DNA from: Halobaculum rubrum
GTDB taxonomy: Archaea > Halobacteriota > Halobacteria > Halobacteriales > Haloferacaceae
Length of the DNA: 64,000 bases
Reading direction: 5' to 3'
Assembly (NCBI RefSeq): GCF_019880225.1
Contig: NZ_CP082284.1
Coordinates: 1,116,001-1,180,000, forward strand
Below, piece by piece: positions 26,518 to 36,832 of this stretch (position 1 is the first letter of the stretch; the number at the start of each line of letters is the position of its first letter). A program made the translations under genes and the position numbers. The notes beneath the pieces were generated by a model that had not been told where the DNA came from, did no database searches, and saw nothing but the letters and a program-made list of their open reading frames with translations.

Positions 26518-26540
26518 GTCCGAGTGACACGGTCACACAC

Positions 26541-26547
26541 GCATAAA
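26541..26547 (-). promoter_or_regulatory. TATA box of the 50-residue zinc ribbon gene
   Basis: TTTATGC on the minus strand is 24 bases from the GTG at 26517, giving a leaderless transcript. It is the main evidence that this very short frame is expressed. Confidence 0.6.
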
Positions 26548-26739
26548 TCCCGGCACCGGCGTACAGAGAGAAATCTATTAGTACACGCACTTCCGTGAAC
26601 GTTGGCGGTTCCGTGGGGTCGCGGTGACGCGAACGGCGACGCCGGATCCGAACGTGCTGTGTCTCACACCGGCGTACTGACGGCTCCCCAGCGGTCCCCA
26701 TGAGTTCGACTGGAGCGCCGGGTCGATTCGGGGATCGTC

Positions 26740-26800
26740 CTCGCGCTCTTCGTGGGCTCGCGTACTCGCCCTCGCGCTTTTCGTGGGCTCGTGCGCTCGC
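26740..26800. repeat. Imperfect 31-base tandem repeat in a 360-base non-coding stretch
   Basis: Between the zinc ribbon start (26517) and the aminopeptidase stop (26878) I see no gene apart from the TATA box. Two imperfect copies of a 30-31 base unit beginning ctcgcgctcttcgtgggctc lie head to tail at 26740-26769 and 26771-26800. They are followed by short inverted motifs rich in gttcgc and gcgaac up to 26880. This is GC-rich repetitive sequence of the kind common in haloarchaeal spacers, and part may serve as a terminator for the minus-strand aminopeptidase. Confidence 0.65.
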
Positions 26801-26877
26801 CGTTCGCCATCGCGGTCTCACGCTGTTCGACCGCGAACGCTCCCCGCTCGGTTCGAGGGCTCGTTCGCGCTCCGCGC

Positions 26878-27966
26878 TCACTCGCCCTCGCCGTCCTCGA
26901 ACGAGAACGTCCCGTCCCGCTGGACGACCTCGCCGTCCAACTCGATCACGGAGTCCTCGCTCATGTCGACGATCATGTCGACGTGCTCGGCGGACTCGTT
27001 GACCTCGTTACCCTCGCCGACCGTCTCGGGGTACGCCGAGCCGACGGCCATGTGAACGGTGTCACCCATCTTCTCGTCGAACAGCATGTTGTACGTGAAC
27101 CGGTCGATGGCGCGGTTCATCCCGATCCCGAGTTCGCCGAGGTAGCGGGCGTTCTCGTCCGTGTTGAACACGCCCTCAAGGACGTCCTCGTTGCGCTCGG
27201 CGGAGAACTCCTCGACGCGGCCGTCCTCGAAGGTGAGGCGGACGTCCTCGATCTCGCGACCCTGGCGGTACAGCGGCAGGTCGAAGTACACCTCGCCGTT
27301 CACGCTGTCTTTGACCGGCGCGGTGAACACCTCGCCGCCGGGGAGGTTCGCCTTCCCGTCGTCGTTGAGCGCGGTGTTGCCCGCGACCGACATCGTGAGG
27401 TCGGTCTCCTCGCCGGATCTGATGCGGACCTCATCCGCGTCGTCGATCAGTTCGACCATCTGCTGCTGGAACTCCGCCTGCGCCTCCCAGTCGAGGCTGA
27501 CCGCGTCGTACACGAAGTTCTCGTACTCCTCGCTGCTCATGCCCGCCAGTTGGGCGTGCCCGCTCGTCGGGAACTGGGTGAGACACCACGTCTTCGAGAG
27601 CCGCTCCCGCTGGACCGGCCGACGCGCGCGGTTGTAGTCGGCGGTCGTCTCCGGGTCGATGTCCGCCTTCTCGGAGACGTTACCGCCGCTGCGGGCGATG
27701 ACGAACGCGTCGGCCGCCTCGTAGAGGGCCAGCTCGTGGTCGGGCAGCTCGAAGTCGTCCTCGCGGGCGCGGAGGTACGCGCGGGCGGCGCGCTGGGAGT
27801 TGTTCAGGTAGACCGGGTTCGCGCCGATGTCGCCGGCGTACTCGTGGAGGGCGACCGCCAGGTCCTCGGCCTCGGCGGGGAGCTGGATGACGAGGTCGTC
27901 GCCCGCCTCGAGCTCGATGGAGTGGTCGACGATGGTCTCGGCGTGTTCGCGGATTCGCGGGTCCAT
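26878..27966 (-). CDS. M29 family aminopeptidase
   Basis: This 362-residue metallopeptidase is of the thermophilic aminopeptidase T/AmpS family, which removes N-terminal residues with two metal ions. The N-terminal signature is AETIVDHSIELEAGDDLVIQ. The C-terminal metal-site region contains SAERNEDVLEGVF, ARYLGELGIGMN and DEKMGDTVHMAVGSAYPET with the conserved His and Glu residues, and VDMIVDMSEDSVIELDGE ends the domain. The length (usual about 360-410) is normal and the protein is soluble. The ATG at 27966 is chosen; extension to 28080 adds an unrelated basic segment. Confidence 0.92.
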   Translation of the reverse strand: MDPRIREHAETIVDHSIELEAGDDLVIQLPAEAEDLAVALHEYAGDIGANPVYLNNSQRAARAYLRAREDDFELPDHELALYEAADAFVIARSGGNVSEKADIDPETTADYNRARRPVQRERLSKTWCLTQFPTSGHAQLAGMSSEEYENFVYDAVSLDWEAQAEFQQQMVELIDDADEVRIRSGEETDLTMSVAGNTALNDDGKANLPGGEVFTAPVKDSVNGEVYFDLPLYRQGREIEDVRLTFEDGRVEEFSAERNEDVLEGVFNTDENARYLGELGIGMNRAIDRFTYNMLFDEKMGDTVHMAVGSAYPETVGEGNEVNESAEHVDMIVDMSEDSVIELDGEVVQRDGTFSFEDGEGE

Positions 27967-28046
27967 GTCACGCGCTTGCCGTCCGGCGGAGTAGGGGTTT
28001 CGGTCACGGCCCGCGAACGGGTTCAGGACCGAACCGAGTGTGCCGG

Positions 28047-28334
28047 CTACGGCCCGCCGTACCCCTGCTCGGTCGCCCACTCCCGAAGCTCGGCGTACAC
28101 CGCCTCGCGGTCGTCGCGGTCGCCCGACGCCAGCACGCGGTAGCGCTCGGCCTCGCGGTCCTCGACGACGGCGAACGACCTCGTCTCGGTGGTGATCAAC
28201 AGCGCCGGCACAACCTCAGTCCCGGAGCGTTGTGCGATCACCTCGTGGTGCGCCTCGACGATCCGCTCGGAGTCGGCGAGGCCCCGCACCGCCGCGGCGC
28301 CCATCGGGTACGGGAGCGCGTCGATCAGCGACAT
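28047..28334 (-). CDS. Conserved hypothetical protein downstream of alaS
   Basis: This 95-residue soluble protein has a mixed alpha/beta appearance (AVRGLADSERIVEAHHEVIA, then VVPALLITTETRSFAVVED). It begins only 13 bases after the alaS stop on the same strand, so it is almost certainly co-transcribed with alaS. There is no metal-binding or catalytic motif and I do not recognise a family. The beta-strand pattern in the middle suggests a small globular domain. Confidence 0.75.
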   Translation of the reverse strand: MSLIDALPYPMGAAAVRGLADSERIVEAHHEVIAQRSGTEVVPALLITTETRSFAVVEDREAERYRVLASGDRDDREAVYAELREWATEQGYGGP

Positions 28335-28347
28335 CGGGTGCGGGGGC

Positions 28348-31116
28348 TCACGCCTCCAGCTTCTGCCGGAGGATGTCCGCCGCGCCGTCGAGCGCGTCGT
28401 CGAGCGCGTCCACGTCGGGACCGCCGCCCTGCGCGAAGTCGGCCGGGCCGCCGCCGCCGCCGCCGACGCGGCCCGCGAGCTCGCCGACGACCTCGCCGGC
28501 GTTGACGCCGACGCCGTCGGGGACGCCGACGACGAACGTCGCCGCGCCGCCGTCGCCGGATCCGAGGACGGCGATCCGGCCGTCTTCCACGTGGGCGTTG
28601 GCCGTCGCCCGAAGCTCGTCGCTGTCGGCGTCCGTTCGCTGGACGACCGCGACCGCGTCGCCGACCTCGACCTCCTCGCCGCCCGCGGCGGCGCGAAGCT
28701 CCGCCAGTTCCTCCGTCAGGCGGTCGATCGTCTTGCCGCGCTCCTTCCACTCGGTGAAGAAGCGCTCCGCAGTCTCGGGCACCTCCTGTGGGTCGATCGA
28801 GAGCACGTCCGCGGCGTCGTACAGCGCGTCCTCGGTGCGGTGGGTCGCATCGAGGGCGGCTTCGCCGGCGGCGAACACGAGGCGCTCGACGCCGTCCTGG
28901 ACGGGTTCGGTCTTCAGCAGCTTGATCGCGCCGATATCGCCCGTGCGGGCGACGTGGGTGCCGCCGCACGCCTGCACGTCGTCGCCGACGCGGATCAGCC
29001 GGATCTGCTCGCCCGGCGGGATCCCGCCCTGGTAGAGGTCGAAGCCGTGCTCGGACTCGGCCTCGTGACGGTCGGGCCACTCCTGTTTCACCGGGAGGTT
29101 CCGTCGCACGATGTCGTTGGCGACCCGCTCCATCGCCTTGACCTGCTCGCGAGTCACGCGGTCGTAGTGTGTCACGTCGAGCCGCGAGGAGTCGAGTCCC
29201 TTCTGGGCGCCCGCCTGGCGGACGTGCTCGCCGAGCACCTGCCGGGCGGCGTAGCCGACGATGTGGGTCGCGGTGTGGTGGCGCATCAGCCGCCGGCGAC
29301 GCTCGCCGTCGACCTGTCCGGTCACGAACTCGCCTTTCCCGGGATCGTCGTCGGTGCGGTGGAGCACCACGTCGCCGCGGATCTGGACGTCCTCGACCTC
29401 GACGGTGGCGTCGTCCGTCGAGAGCGTCCCGCGGTCGGCGGGCTGGCCGCCGCCCTCGGGGTAGAACATCGTCTGGTCGAGCACCACGTCGTAGCCGTCC
29501 TCGCGCTCGAACACGTCCAGCACGACCGCCTCGAACTCCGTGCGTTCCTGGTCGTCGTAGTAGAGCCGCTCCGTCGCCGGGAGGTCGTCGATCCGATCGT
29601 CGGTGTCGGTCTCGCGATCGAACGCCTGCGCGGAGTCGTGCCGGGAGGCGACGAGCCCGTAGAAGTCGTCGGGCACCTCGACGGTCGCGCCGCGGTCGGC
29701 GGCGATCTCCTCGACCATGTCCGGCTGGATCCCGTGAGAGTCGTACAGCTCGATCAGCTCCTCGACCGGGATCGGCTCGCCGGCGCCGGCGTACTCGTCG
29801 GCCAGCGCCTCGACCTTGCGACCGCCGCGCTCGAGCGTCTCGCGGTACTTCTCGACCTCGGTGCGCACCATGTCGCGGATCGTGTCGCGGTTCTCGTAGC
29901 CGAGGCGCTCGGCCTGCATGTCGACCAGCTCGTCGAGCGGAGCGTCGACGCCCACCTCGTCGACGAGGCGCTTCGTCCGGCGAAGTACCATGCGCGCGAG
30001 GTAGCCCGTCCCGACGTTCGAGGGGACGATCTCGTCGCCGAACATGTACGCGAGCGTCCGGCAGTGGTCGGCGATCGCGTAGATGTCCTCCAGCGGCTCC
30101 AGCAGCGCAGTCAGCTCGGCGGTGTCGACGCCGAGCTTGTCCGCGATGTTGTCGCGGGCGGCCTCGACGTCCTCCGCCTCGTCGATGTCGAGGTGTCCCG
30201 CCAGCGTGGAGGCGCGGCGGACCAGCTCCTCCTCCTCGTCCGTGAGGTCGATCCCGGCGTTGTCCTTCAGGAACTCGATCGTGTCCGGGTAGATGGCCTC
30301 GTAGACGGTCGGCGTGCCCTGGCTCATCCAGGTCCACCGCTCGAGCCCGTACCCCGTGTCCACGATGTACGTGTCCATCTCGGAGTAGGTGTTGCCGTCC
30401 TTCAGCTCGTAGTCGCCCTCGGGGTCCTGCTCCAGCGACATGAAGACGAGCGTCGCCAGCTCGGCGCCCTTGTAGATGACCTCGATGGCGGGACCGGCGT
30501 TGCCGCCGCCGACCCACGGGTCCTCGATGTAGGTGATCTCCGAGAGGTCCGCGCCCATCTCCTCGAACAGCCCGTCACACAGCCGGACTGTCTCGTCTTT
30601 CCAGTACACCTCCCCGGAGTAGGCGTACTCGTCGCCGACCTCCTCTCTCGCGTTGAACGCGTGGTGGGCCATCATCTCGAAGGCCATCGTGTGGCGGCCG
30701 GTCTTGCCCACGTTGTCGATGTCCTGCATCCGGATACACGGCTGACTGACCGTGAGCGGGTTCGCCGGCGGCGGCGTCTCCCCGGAGGTGACCAGCGGCT
30801 GGAAGTCGTAGATCGACGCCTGCGTGAGCAGCACGTCGTCGCGCCAGCGGTTCGCCGCCACGGGGTACGGCTCGATCCGTTCGTGGTCGTGCTCCTCGAA
30901 GTACGAGAGGAACGCCTCGCGCATCTCCTCGAGGGTGTACGCCTCGTCGAAGCCGGGGTCGCCGATGAAGGAGTAGTCCTCGCAGGGGGGCTCGCCGCAC
31001 AGCTCCCGCTCGTCGTCGCGGGTCCAGAAGTGGTCCCCGCAGGAGGAGCACTCCCGTCGGGAGAACCCCTCCTCCTCGAAGTAGTCGAGGCGGTACTCCG
31101 CGGTAAGGTCGCTCAT
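28348..31116 (-). CDS. alaS: Alanine-tRNA ligase
   Basis: This 922-residue class II synthetase charges tRNA-Ala with alanine. The archaeal N-terminal extension has two cysteine pairs ([17 protein letters not shown]), followed by the catalytic domain with motif 2 around [10 protein letters not shown] and motif 3 [13 protein letters not shown]. The tRNA-recognition domain follows, then the editing domain with zinc ligands HHTATHIV and [13 protein letters not shown], and the C-terminal oligomerisation/DHHA1 region with a glycine-rich segment near residue 895. The ATG at 31116 is two codons inside the longest frame and starts MSDLTAEY as in relatives. The length is typical for archaea. Confidence 0.97.
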   Translation of the reverse strand: MSDLTAEYRLDYFEEEGFSRRECSSCGDHFWTRDDERELCGEPPCEDYSFIGDPGFDEAYTLEEMREAFLSYFEEHDHERIEPYPVAANRWRDDVLLTQASIYDFQPLVTSGETPPPANPLTVSQPCIRMQDIDNVGKTGRHTMAFEMMAHHAFNAREEVGDEYAYSGEVYWKDETVRLCDGLFEEMGADLSEITYIEDPWVGGGNAGPAIEVIYKGAELATLVFMSLEQDPEGDYELKDGNTYSEMDTYIVDTGYGLERWTWMSQGTPTVYEAIYPDTIEFLKDNAGIDLTDEEEELVRRASTLAGHLDIDEAEDVEAARDNIADKLGVDTAELTALLEPLEDIYAIADHCRTLAYMFGDEIVPSNVGTGYLARMVLRRTKRLVDEVGVDAPLDELVDMQAERLGYENRDTIRDMVRTEVEKYRETLERGGRKVEALADEYAGAGEPIPVEELIELYDSHGIQPDMVEEIAADRGATVEVPDDFYGLVASRHDSAQAFDRETDTDDRIDDLPATERLYYDDQERTEFEAVVLDVFEREDGYDVVLDQTMFYPEGGGQPADRGTLSTDDATVEVEDVQIRGDVVLHRTDDDPGKGEFVTGQVDGERRRRLMRHHTATHIVGYAARQVLGEHVRQAGAQKGLDSSRLDVTHYDRVTREQVKAMERVANDIVRRNLPVKQEWPDRHEAESEHGFDLYQGGIPPGEQIRLIRVGDDVQACGGTHVARTGDIGAIKLLKTEPVQDGVERLVFAAGEAALDATHRTEDALYDAADVLSIDPQEVPETAERFFTEWKERGKTIDRLTEELAELRAAAGGEEVEVGDAVAVVQRTDADSDELRATANAHVEDGRIAVLGSGDGGAATFVVGVPDGVGVNAGEVVGELAGRVGGGGGGPADFAQGGGPDVDALDDALDGAADILRQKLEA

Positions 31117-31189
31117 TACCACGTTGTGCCCCGTCGCCGCGCAAAAGGGTTCCGGGCCGCGTTCGCCGGCGGTCGGTCCCCCGGTACGC

Positions 31190-31197
31190 TTAAATGA
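31190..31197 (+). promoter_or_regulatory. TATA box of the GAF/PAS histidine kinase gene
   Basis: TTAAATGA ends 24 bases before the ATG at 31221. The in-frame upstream ATG at 31194 overlaps the TATA box itself and so cannot be used, which settles the start at 31221. Confidence 0.68.
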
Positions 31198-31220
31198 AGA
31201 ACCGACAACATCGAGTACCC

Positions 31221-33995
31221 ATGGCGGATTCTGTCGCGGGCCCGTCGGTCGCTGTCCTCGTCTTGGCGACGGCCGACGCGACGGTCCCCGACGGATTGGT
31301 CGAGACCCTCGCGGCCGCCACCGACGGCGAGGTCGAAGCCGTCGATCCCGCCGCGCTCGCCGGACGGCTCGGCGGGGAGCGCCGTCCGAACGCGGTCGTG
31401 TTGGTCGGCGACCCGTCGCTTTCGGCGGACGCGGTGGACGCGCTGTCGACGACGACCGCGCTGGTCGTCGCGTACGCGGAGCGCGAGCCGGATCCGGACA
31501 CGTCGTACGTCGACGGCTACGTCACGCGAGCGGCCGACGCCGACCGGGTCGTCGAAGAGATCGACCGTGCGCGCGCCGGCAAGACCCGCCGACAGCTCCG
31601 AGCGGCGCGGCGACGAACGACCGAACTGCACGCCGGAACCGCCGAGATCGCGGCCGCCGAGACCGTCTCGGAGCTGTTCGACCGGACGATCGCGGTGGCA
31701 CGGCGCGTGCTCGAGTTCGACCACTGCGCGATCGCCGTCCACGACGACGGCGAGATGGTGGTCCGGGCACGGTCACGGGACGTCGACTGGCTTCGGACGC
31801 GGGTCAACGCGGACGAGTCGGTCAGCGGACGGGCGTTCCGGCGCGGCGAGACCGTGCACGTCGACGACATCTCGACGTGGGACATCTCCGACGCCGACGC
31901 GACCGGGTCGGGGATCTCCGTCCCGTTCGGCAGCGACGCCGTCTTCCAGGCGATCTCGACGACGCCGTACGCGTTCGACGAGATCGACCGCGAGCTTGCG
32001 GAGCTGTTGGCGACGCACGTCGGGCAGGCGTACGGGCGCCTGCGTGCCCAGGCAGACCTGACGCGACGCGAACGGGTGATGACCGAGCTCCACGAGGCGG
32101 CCCCGCGACTCGTCGACGCCGACAGCGAGCGCGAGCTGTACGACCTGGTCGTCGAGATCGCCCGTCGGGTGCTCGCGTTCGATCGCTCCTGCGTGTACAC
32201 GGCCGACAGCGAACGGTTCACGATGCGGGCGACGACCGACACCGACCTCCCGGCGGAGTTCCCGCGCGGGTTCGGCGCGATAGAGGAGAGCCACACCGAG
32301 AACCGCTCGTTGGTCATCGGCGACGTCACCGATCACGAGTTCGCTGAGTCGCACGACGGCGTGGCACGCGCGCTCATCTCGGTCCCGTTCGCCGGCGACG
32401 CCGTCTTTCAGGCGGTCACCGACAGCGTCGACGCCTTCGACGACGGCGACCTGGAGTTCGCGGAGCTGCTCACGTCGTACGCGACGGCGACGCGCGAGCG
32501 GATCCGCTCGGAGGCGGCGCTCCGTGATGCACGTCGCGTGACCGAGCAGCTCCACGAGGCGACCGCGGATCTCGCGGCCGCGGACGACGAGCAGACCCTG
32601 ATCGAGCACGCGATCCGCGCCTCCGAGGAGGTCCTCTCGTTCGACAAGTCGACGATCACACTCAGGGAGGGTGGCAAGCTCGTCCCCAAAGCCGACTCCA
32701 CGGGGAGCCCGCCCGACAGCTCCCGGCCGATGGACCTGGACGAGGGGGTCGCCGGTCGGACGTTTCAGACCGGGGAGTCGCTGCTCGTGGACGACGTCGC
32801 GGACAACGACGACGCGTCTCCGGCGCGATCGGAGTACCGCTCCGGGCTGTCGGTCCCGATCGGCGATCTCGGCGTCTTCCAGGCCGTCGCCACCGTCCCC
32901 GGCTCGTTCACCCGCGACGACCTCAACCAGGCGGAGCTGCTGATGGCACACGTGGCGGTGTCGCTGCAGCGCGTTCGCGCGCAGGCCGACCTCCGCGCGG
33001 AGCACGACCGGCTGTCGGCGCTGTTCGAGAACGTCCCCGACGCGGCGCTGTCGTTCGAGCTGGTCGACGGAGCCCCCGTCGTCCGCGATATCAACTCGGC
33101 GTTCGTCGACACGTTCGGCTACGGCGAGGAGGTGATCGGCGAATCGCTCGACGAGTACATCGTTCCCGATGACCCCGATTCGGAAACGCAGGCCGCCGAG
33201 TTCAACGATCGGCTCCACCGCGGCGAGAACCTGCGAACCGAGTGTCGCCGCGAGACGGCGGACGGCATGCGCGATTTCCTGATGTACGTCGTTCCGCTGG
33301 AGTTGGGCACCGAGAACGTGGGAGGCTACGCCATCTACTCGGACATTACCGAGCGGAAGGAGCGCGAGCGGGCGCTTCGCCGACAGAACGAGCGGCTCGA
33401 CGAGTTCGCGAGCGTCGTCTCACACGACCTGCGTAACCCGCTGTCCGTCGCCGAAGGGTACCTGGAGCTCGCCCGAGAGACGGGCGACCTCGAGCACCTC
33501 GCCACCGTTTCCGACGCCGTCGAGCGCATGCGCACGCTGGTCGACGACCTGCTCAGGCTCGCCCGCGATGGACGCGTCGTCGGCGACACAGAGCCGGTTG
33601 ACGTGTCGGTCGCCGCCCGCACGGCGTGGGGGAGCGTCGACACCGGCGACGCGACGCTCGCGGTCGATGACGGCCTCACCGTTCAGGCCGACGAGGACCG
33701 TCTGCGCGAGCTGTTCGAGAACCTGTTCCGCAACAGCATCGAGCACGGCGGCGACGCCCCGGCCGTCCGCGTGGAGGCGACGCCGGCGGGGTTCGCCGTC
33801 GCCGACGACGGGCCGGGGATCCCGGCCGACGGCCGCGAGGAGATATTCGAGGTCGGCGTCTCCACCGTCGATGAGGGCACCGGCTTCGGCCTGGCGATCG
33901 TCCGTCGCATCGCGGAGGCCCACGGCTGGTCGGTGACGGCGACGAACGGCGAGAACGACGGGGCGCGATTCGAGTTCGTCACCGACGCCGGGTAG
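31221..33995 (+). CDS. Soluble multi-GAF, PAS-containing histidine kinase
   Basis: This 924-residue cytosolic sensor kinase begins with residues 1-115 that resemble a degenerate receiver domain ([31 protein letters not shown]), lacking a clear phosphoacceptor aspartate. Three GAF domains follow at about 145-285, 287-430 and 437-590, each entered by a similar helix ([37 protein letters not shown]). A PAS domain spans about 593-715. The HisKA helix has [14 protein letters not shown] near 733, and the ATPase domain has [21 protein letters not shown] and GTGFGLAIV. It has no membrane segment and no adjacent response regulator. The stimulus may be light, redox or a small ligand. Confidence 0.92.
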   Translation: MADSVAGPSVAVLVLATADATVPDGLVETLAAATDGEVEAVDPAALAGRLGGERRPNAVVLVGDPSLSADAVDALSTTTALVVAYAEREPDPDTSYVDGYVTRAADADRVVEEIDRARAGKTRRQLRAARRRTTELHAGTAEIAAAETVSELFDRTIAVARRVLEFDHCAIAVHDDGEMVVRARSRDVDWLRTRVNADESVSGRAFRRGETVHVDDISTWDISDADATGSGISVPFGSDAVFQAISTTPYAFDEIDRELAELLATHVGQAYGRLRAQADLTRRERVMTELHEAAPRLVDADSERELYDLVVEIARRVLAFDRSCVYTADSERFTMRATTDTDLPAEFPRGFGAIEESHTENRSLVIGDVTDHEFAESHDGVARALISVPFAGDAVFQAVTDSVDAFDDGDLEFAELLTSYATATRERIRSEAALRDARRVTEQLHEATADLAAADDEQTLIEHAIRASEEVLSFDKSTITLREGGKLVPKADSTGSPPDSSRPMDLDEGVAGRTFQTGESLLVDDVADNDDASPARSEYRSGLSVPIGDLGVFQAVATVPGSFTRDDLNQAELLMAHVAVSLQRVRAQADLRAEHDRLSALFENVPDAALSFELVDGAPVVRDINSAFVDTFGYGEEVIGESLDEYIVPDDPDSETQAAEFNDRLHRGENLRTECRRETADGMRDFLMYVVPLELGTENVGGYAIYSDITERKERERALRRQNERLDEFASVVSHDLRNPLSVAEGYLELARETGDLEHLATVSDAVERMRTLVDDLLRLARDGRVVGDTEPVDVSVAARTAWGSVDTGDATLAVDDGLTVQADEDRLRELFENLFRNSIEHGGDAPAVRVEATPAGFAVADDGPGIPADGREEIFEVGVSTVDEGTGFGLAIVRRIAEAHGWSVTATNGENDGARFEFVTDAG

Positions 33996-34073
33996 TCGTC
34001 GGCCGGGTCCGTGATCCGCGGTCCCCGACGCGACGGGTGCCGAGCGTTCAGCGACGCGACGGGGAGCGCGCAC

Positions 34074-34616
34074 TCAGTTCAGGGCGAGAAAGCGGTAGTT
34101 CAACACCGCGGCGAAGCAGACCCACGCGAGATACGGCACCAGGAGCGCCGCCGCGCGGCGGTCGACGCGCGCGAACGCGGCGACCGTGCCCGCAAGCAGG
34201 ACCGCGAGGACGACGATGATCGCCAGCGCCGCCGCGATCCGTTGAAACGCGAAGAACGTCGGCGTCCACGCGACGTTGAACGCGAACTGGAGGACGAACG
34301 CGCCGAGCGCGAGCCGGCGCGCAGCCGAGGGCTCCGCACGAACGAGGAGCCACACCGCGACGGCCGACAGCGTGAACAGCGCCGTCCACACGACGCCGAA
34401 CAGCCACGACGGCGGGTAGATCGCGGGCTTGGTCAACGCCGCGAACCACGCGGAGTCCGGCCCGCCGAGGACGGCGGGGACCGCGCCGGCGACGTTGACC
34501 GCGAGGATCAGCGCGGCGAGTCCGACGAGCCCGTCGAGGCGGTCGTCGAGAGCGGATATCGGACCGCCGGGACCCCGAGGACCGCTGGATCCGCGGGTCG
34601 TCGTTGTGTCGGTCAT
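34074..34616 (-). CDS. tspO: TspO/MBR family membrane protein
   Basis: This 180-residue protein has five transmembrane helices (from about residue 28 to 178) and family motifs SAWFAALTKPAIYPPSWLFG, VWTALF, FNVAWTPTFF and VPYLAWVCFAAVLNY. TspO proteins bind tetrapyrroles and modulate porphyrin or carotenoid metabolism and stress responses in bacteria; the haloarchaeal role is unproven. The ATG at 34616 lies 25 bases after a TTTTATG element (34641-34647), so the mRNA is probably leaderless. Confidence 0.92.
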   Translation of the reverse strand: MTDTTTTRGSSGPRGPGGPISALDDRLDGLVGLAALILAVNVAGAVPAVLGGPDSAWFAALTKPAIYPPSWLFGVVWTALFTLSAVAVWLLVRAEPSAARRLALGAFVLQFAFNVAWTPTFFAFQRIAAALAIIVVLAVLLAGTVAAFARVDRRAAALLVPYLAWVCFAAVLNYRFLALN

Positions 34617-34715
34617 GGACGGACGTACATCGTCCGACGCCATAAAAGGGAAGCCGGCGGGTCAGTGGTCGTCGGGATCGAAATCGCGGAGAACACGATC
34701 GAGACGGGAGCCGAC

Positions 34716-35741
34716 TCAGGCCTCGGCGACGGCCGACTCGATCCGGTCGAGTCCCTCCGCCACGTCGTCCTCGTCCACGTCGAGGTGCGTGCACAGCCGG
34801 CAGGTGTACTCGCCGAAGGCGTGGAACTTCACGTCGGCGTCCTTGCAGGCGGCGGACAGCTCCTCGCCGGTCAGCCCGGCGGCCTCGCTGTCGACCATCA
34901 CGATGTTGGTGTCCGGGTCGGGCGCCGACAGGCCCTCGATCTCGTTCAGTCCCTCGGCGAGCCGGGCGGCGTTGGCGTGATCCTCGGCGAGCCGGGCGAC
35001 GTTCTCCAGCGCGAGCAGGCCGGGCGCGGCGATCAGCCCCGCCTGCCGCATGGCGCCGCCGAACAGCTTCCGGGTTCGGCGGGCGCGCTGGATGAACTCC
35101 TCGCTACCCGCGATCACCGACCCGACGGGCGCGCCCAGCCCCTTCGAGAGACAGAACATCACCGAGTCCACGCGCTCGGTCATCTCCGCGGGGTCGGTGT
35201 CGAGCGCGACGCAGGCGTTGAGGAAGCGCGCGCCGTCGAGATGGACCGGAACGTCCAGATCGTGGGCCGCCGCCGCCGCCTCGTCGATGTGCGCCTTCGG
35301 GACGGCGACGCCGCCGCGGGAGTTGTGGGTGTTCTCCAGGCACAGCAGCCCCGTGCCGGGACGGTGGAGGTCCTCCTCGACGTACCCCTCTCGCACCTGC
35401 TCGGGCGTCGGAACGCAGCGGTCGCCGCAGTCGAGGATCCGCGGTTGCACCTGCGAGAGCTGCGGGATACCGCCCAGTTCCCACTTGTAGACGTGTGCCT
35501 GCTCGTCGCACAGCAGCTCCTGCCCGCGGTCGGTGTGGGTGCGGATGGCGATCTGGTTGCCCATCGTGCCGGAGGGGACGTACAGCGCGTCCTCGAAACC
35601 GGCGAGATCGGCCGCGCGGGCCTCCAGCTCGTTGACCGTCGGGTCGTCGGCGTACACGTCGTCGCCGACGGCGGCGTCGCGGGCGGCGTCGCGCATCTCG
35701 TCGCTGGGGCGGGTCACCGTGTCAGACCGGAAGTCGATCAT
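34716..35741 (-). CDS. ltaE: Low-specificity threonine aldolase (PLP enzyme)
   Basis: This 341-residue fold-type I pyridoxal-phosphate enzyme splits L-threonine or allo-threonine into glycine and acetaldehyde. Landmarks are DFRSDTVTRP at the start, VPSGTMGNQ (phosphate-binding region), LENTHNSRGG, VHLDGARFLNA (aspartate that pairs with the cofactor), and FCLSKGLGAPVGS with the Schiff-base lysine. The length matches the family. The ATG at 35741 begins two residues before the conserved DFRSDT. Relatives that act as beta-eliminating lyases cannot be excluded. Confidence 0.94.
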   Translation of the reverse strand: MIDFRSDTVTRPSDEMRDAARDAAVGDDVYADDPTVNELEARAADLAGFEDALYVPSGTMGNQIAIRTHTDRGQELLCDEQAHVYKWELGGIPQLSQVQPRILDCGDRCVPTPEQVREGYVEEDLHRPGTGLLCLENTHNSRGGVAVPKAHIDEAAAAAHDLDVPVHLDGARFLNACVALDTDPAEMTERVDSVMFCLSKGLGAPVGSVIAGSEEFIQRARRTRKLFGGAMRQAGLIAAPGLLALENVARLAEDHANAARLAEGLNEIEGLSAPDPDTNIVMVDSEAAGLTGEELSAACKDADVKFHAFGEYTCRLCTHLDVDEDDVAEGLDRIESAVAEA

Positions 35742-35928
35742 GTGCGTCGGGTCGCTCTCGTCGCGGAAATACGGTCCGGTCACGGAGCGGACGCGGCACC
35801 GCGGCATCGCTCGGGACGGCCGCCACTTTGGACGGCCGGCGGCCGGAACCGACCACGGTCACGACCGACCAGCGCACGGCCGCGACCGATCATCGGGATT
35901 GACACCCCGCGGCGACGAACGCCCGAGC

Positions 35929-36717
35929 GTGCCTGACGCAGCGAACGGAAACGTGAACCTGTACTACGAGATCGACGGCGAGGGCGGCGACCGCGACGTC
36001 GACGCCGTCGCGTTCTGCGGCGAGATCGGCTACGGGCCGTGGCAGTGGGGGTGGCAGCACGCGGCCGTCGCCGGGCCGTACCGGGCGGTCGTTCCCGCGA
36101 CCCGCGGCACCGGCGGCTCCGACGCGCCGCCGGGGCCGTACACGGTCGGACAGCTCGCCGCGGACCTGGACGCCGTGCTCGCCGACGCAGGGGTCCGCGC
36201 GGCCCACGTCGTCGGCGTCGGCCTCGGCGGAATGGTCGCGCTGCACGCGGCGCTGCACTCCCGGCGCGTGCGGAAGATCGTACTCGTCGGCACGTCCGCG
36301 TACGGCGACGGTGTGAACCCCGGCTCGCTGTGGGCCGACCCCGCCGACCCAGAAGCGGTGGAGTCGTCGCTGCGGGCGGCCGTGACCGGCGAGTTCCTCG
36401 AGTACCAGCCGTCGGTCGTCTCGCGGATCGTCGAGTGGCGCGCCGCCGAGGACGCCGACCGCGACGCCTGGGAGGCCGCGCGGGCGGCCGTTCGTGAGTT
36501 CGACATCGCCGATCGGCTGTACGAGGTGTCGAACGAGACGCTCGTGCTCCACGGGAGCGAGGACGCGGTGTGTCCGCCGGCGAAGGGGCGGGAACTCGCC
36601 GAGGGGCTGCCGCGCGGCGAGTTCGTGGAGGTCGACGGCGCGGGCCATCTCGCCAACGTGGAGGCGAGCCGGGAAGTGAACGACCGGATCCTTGCGTTCT
36701 TCGAGGGCGAGGACTGA
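35929..36717 (+). CDS. Alpha/beta-hydrolase-fold protein lacking the nucleophile
   Basis: This 262-residue alpha/beta-hydrolase fold keeps the usual layout: strand GEIGYGPW, RAVVPATRGTGGSDAP, a lid region, acid strand LVLHGSEDAVCPP, and terminal histidine GAGHLANVE. At the nucleophile elbow, where G-x-S-x-G is expected, the sequence is VVGVGLGGMVA, with glycine in the serine position. The acid and histidine remain. It may be a binding protein, a non-hydrolytic relative, or an enzyme using another mechanism. The start is GTG at 35929; the frame continues upstream but into the ltaE promoter region. It is divergent from ltaE. Confidence 0.85.
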   Translation: MPDAANGNVNLYYEIDGEGGDRDVDAVAFCGEIGYGPWQWGWQHAAVAGPYRAVVPATRGTGGSDAPPGPYTVGQLAADLDAVLADAGVRAAHVVGVGLGGMVALHAALHSRRVRKIVLVGTSAYGDGVNPGSLWADPADPEAVESSLRAAVTGEFLEYQPSVVSRIVEWRAAEDADRDAWEAARAAVREFDIADRLYEVSNETLVLHGSEDAVCPPAKGRELAEGLPRGEFVEVDGAGHLANVEASREVNDRILAFFEGED

Positions 36718-36832
36718 CGCGTCCCCACCGGCCACAGCACCACCCGCCTCGTCCGCGCCCCCCGCGTCGGCGACGCCGGCGGGACTCGGCGGTGGCACAA
36801 ACCCTTTGCCCGCGAGCGACACAGCAACGCCA

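Noticed and set aside
28189-31197. A 1002-codon open frame antisense to alaS, and similar long frames such as 55525-59163
   Set aside because: They mirror real genes on the other strand with a GC-rich codon bias that suppresses stops. Their translations are rich in Arg, Val, Leu and Asp without any domain, and the sense genes are unmistakable.
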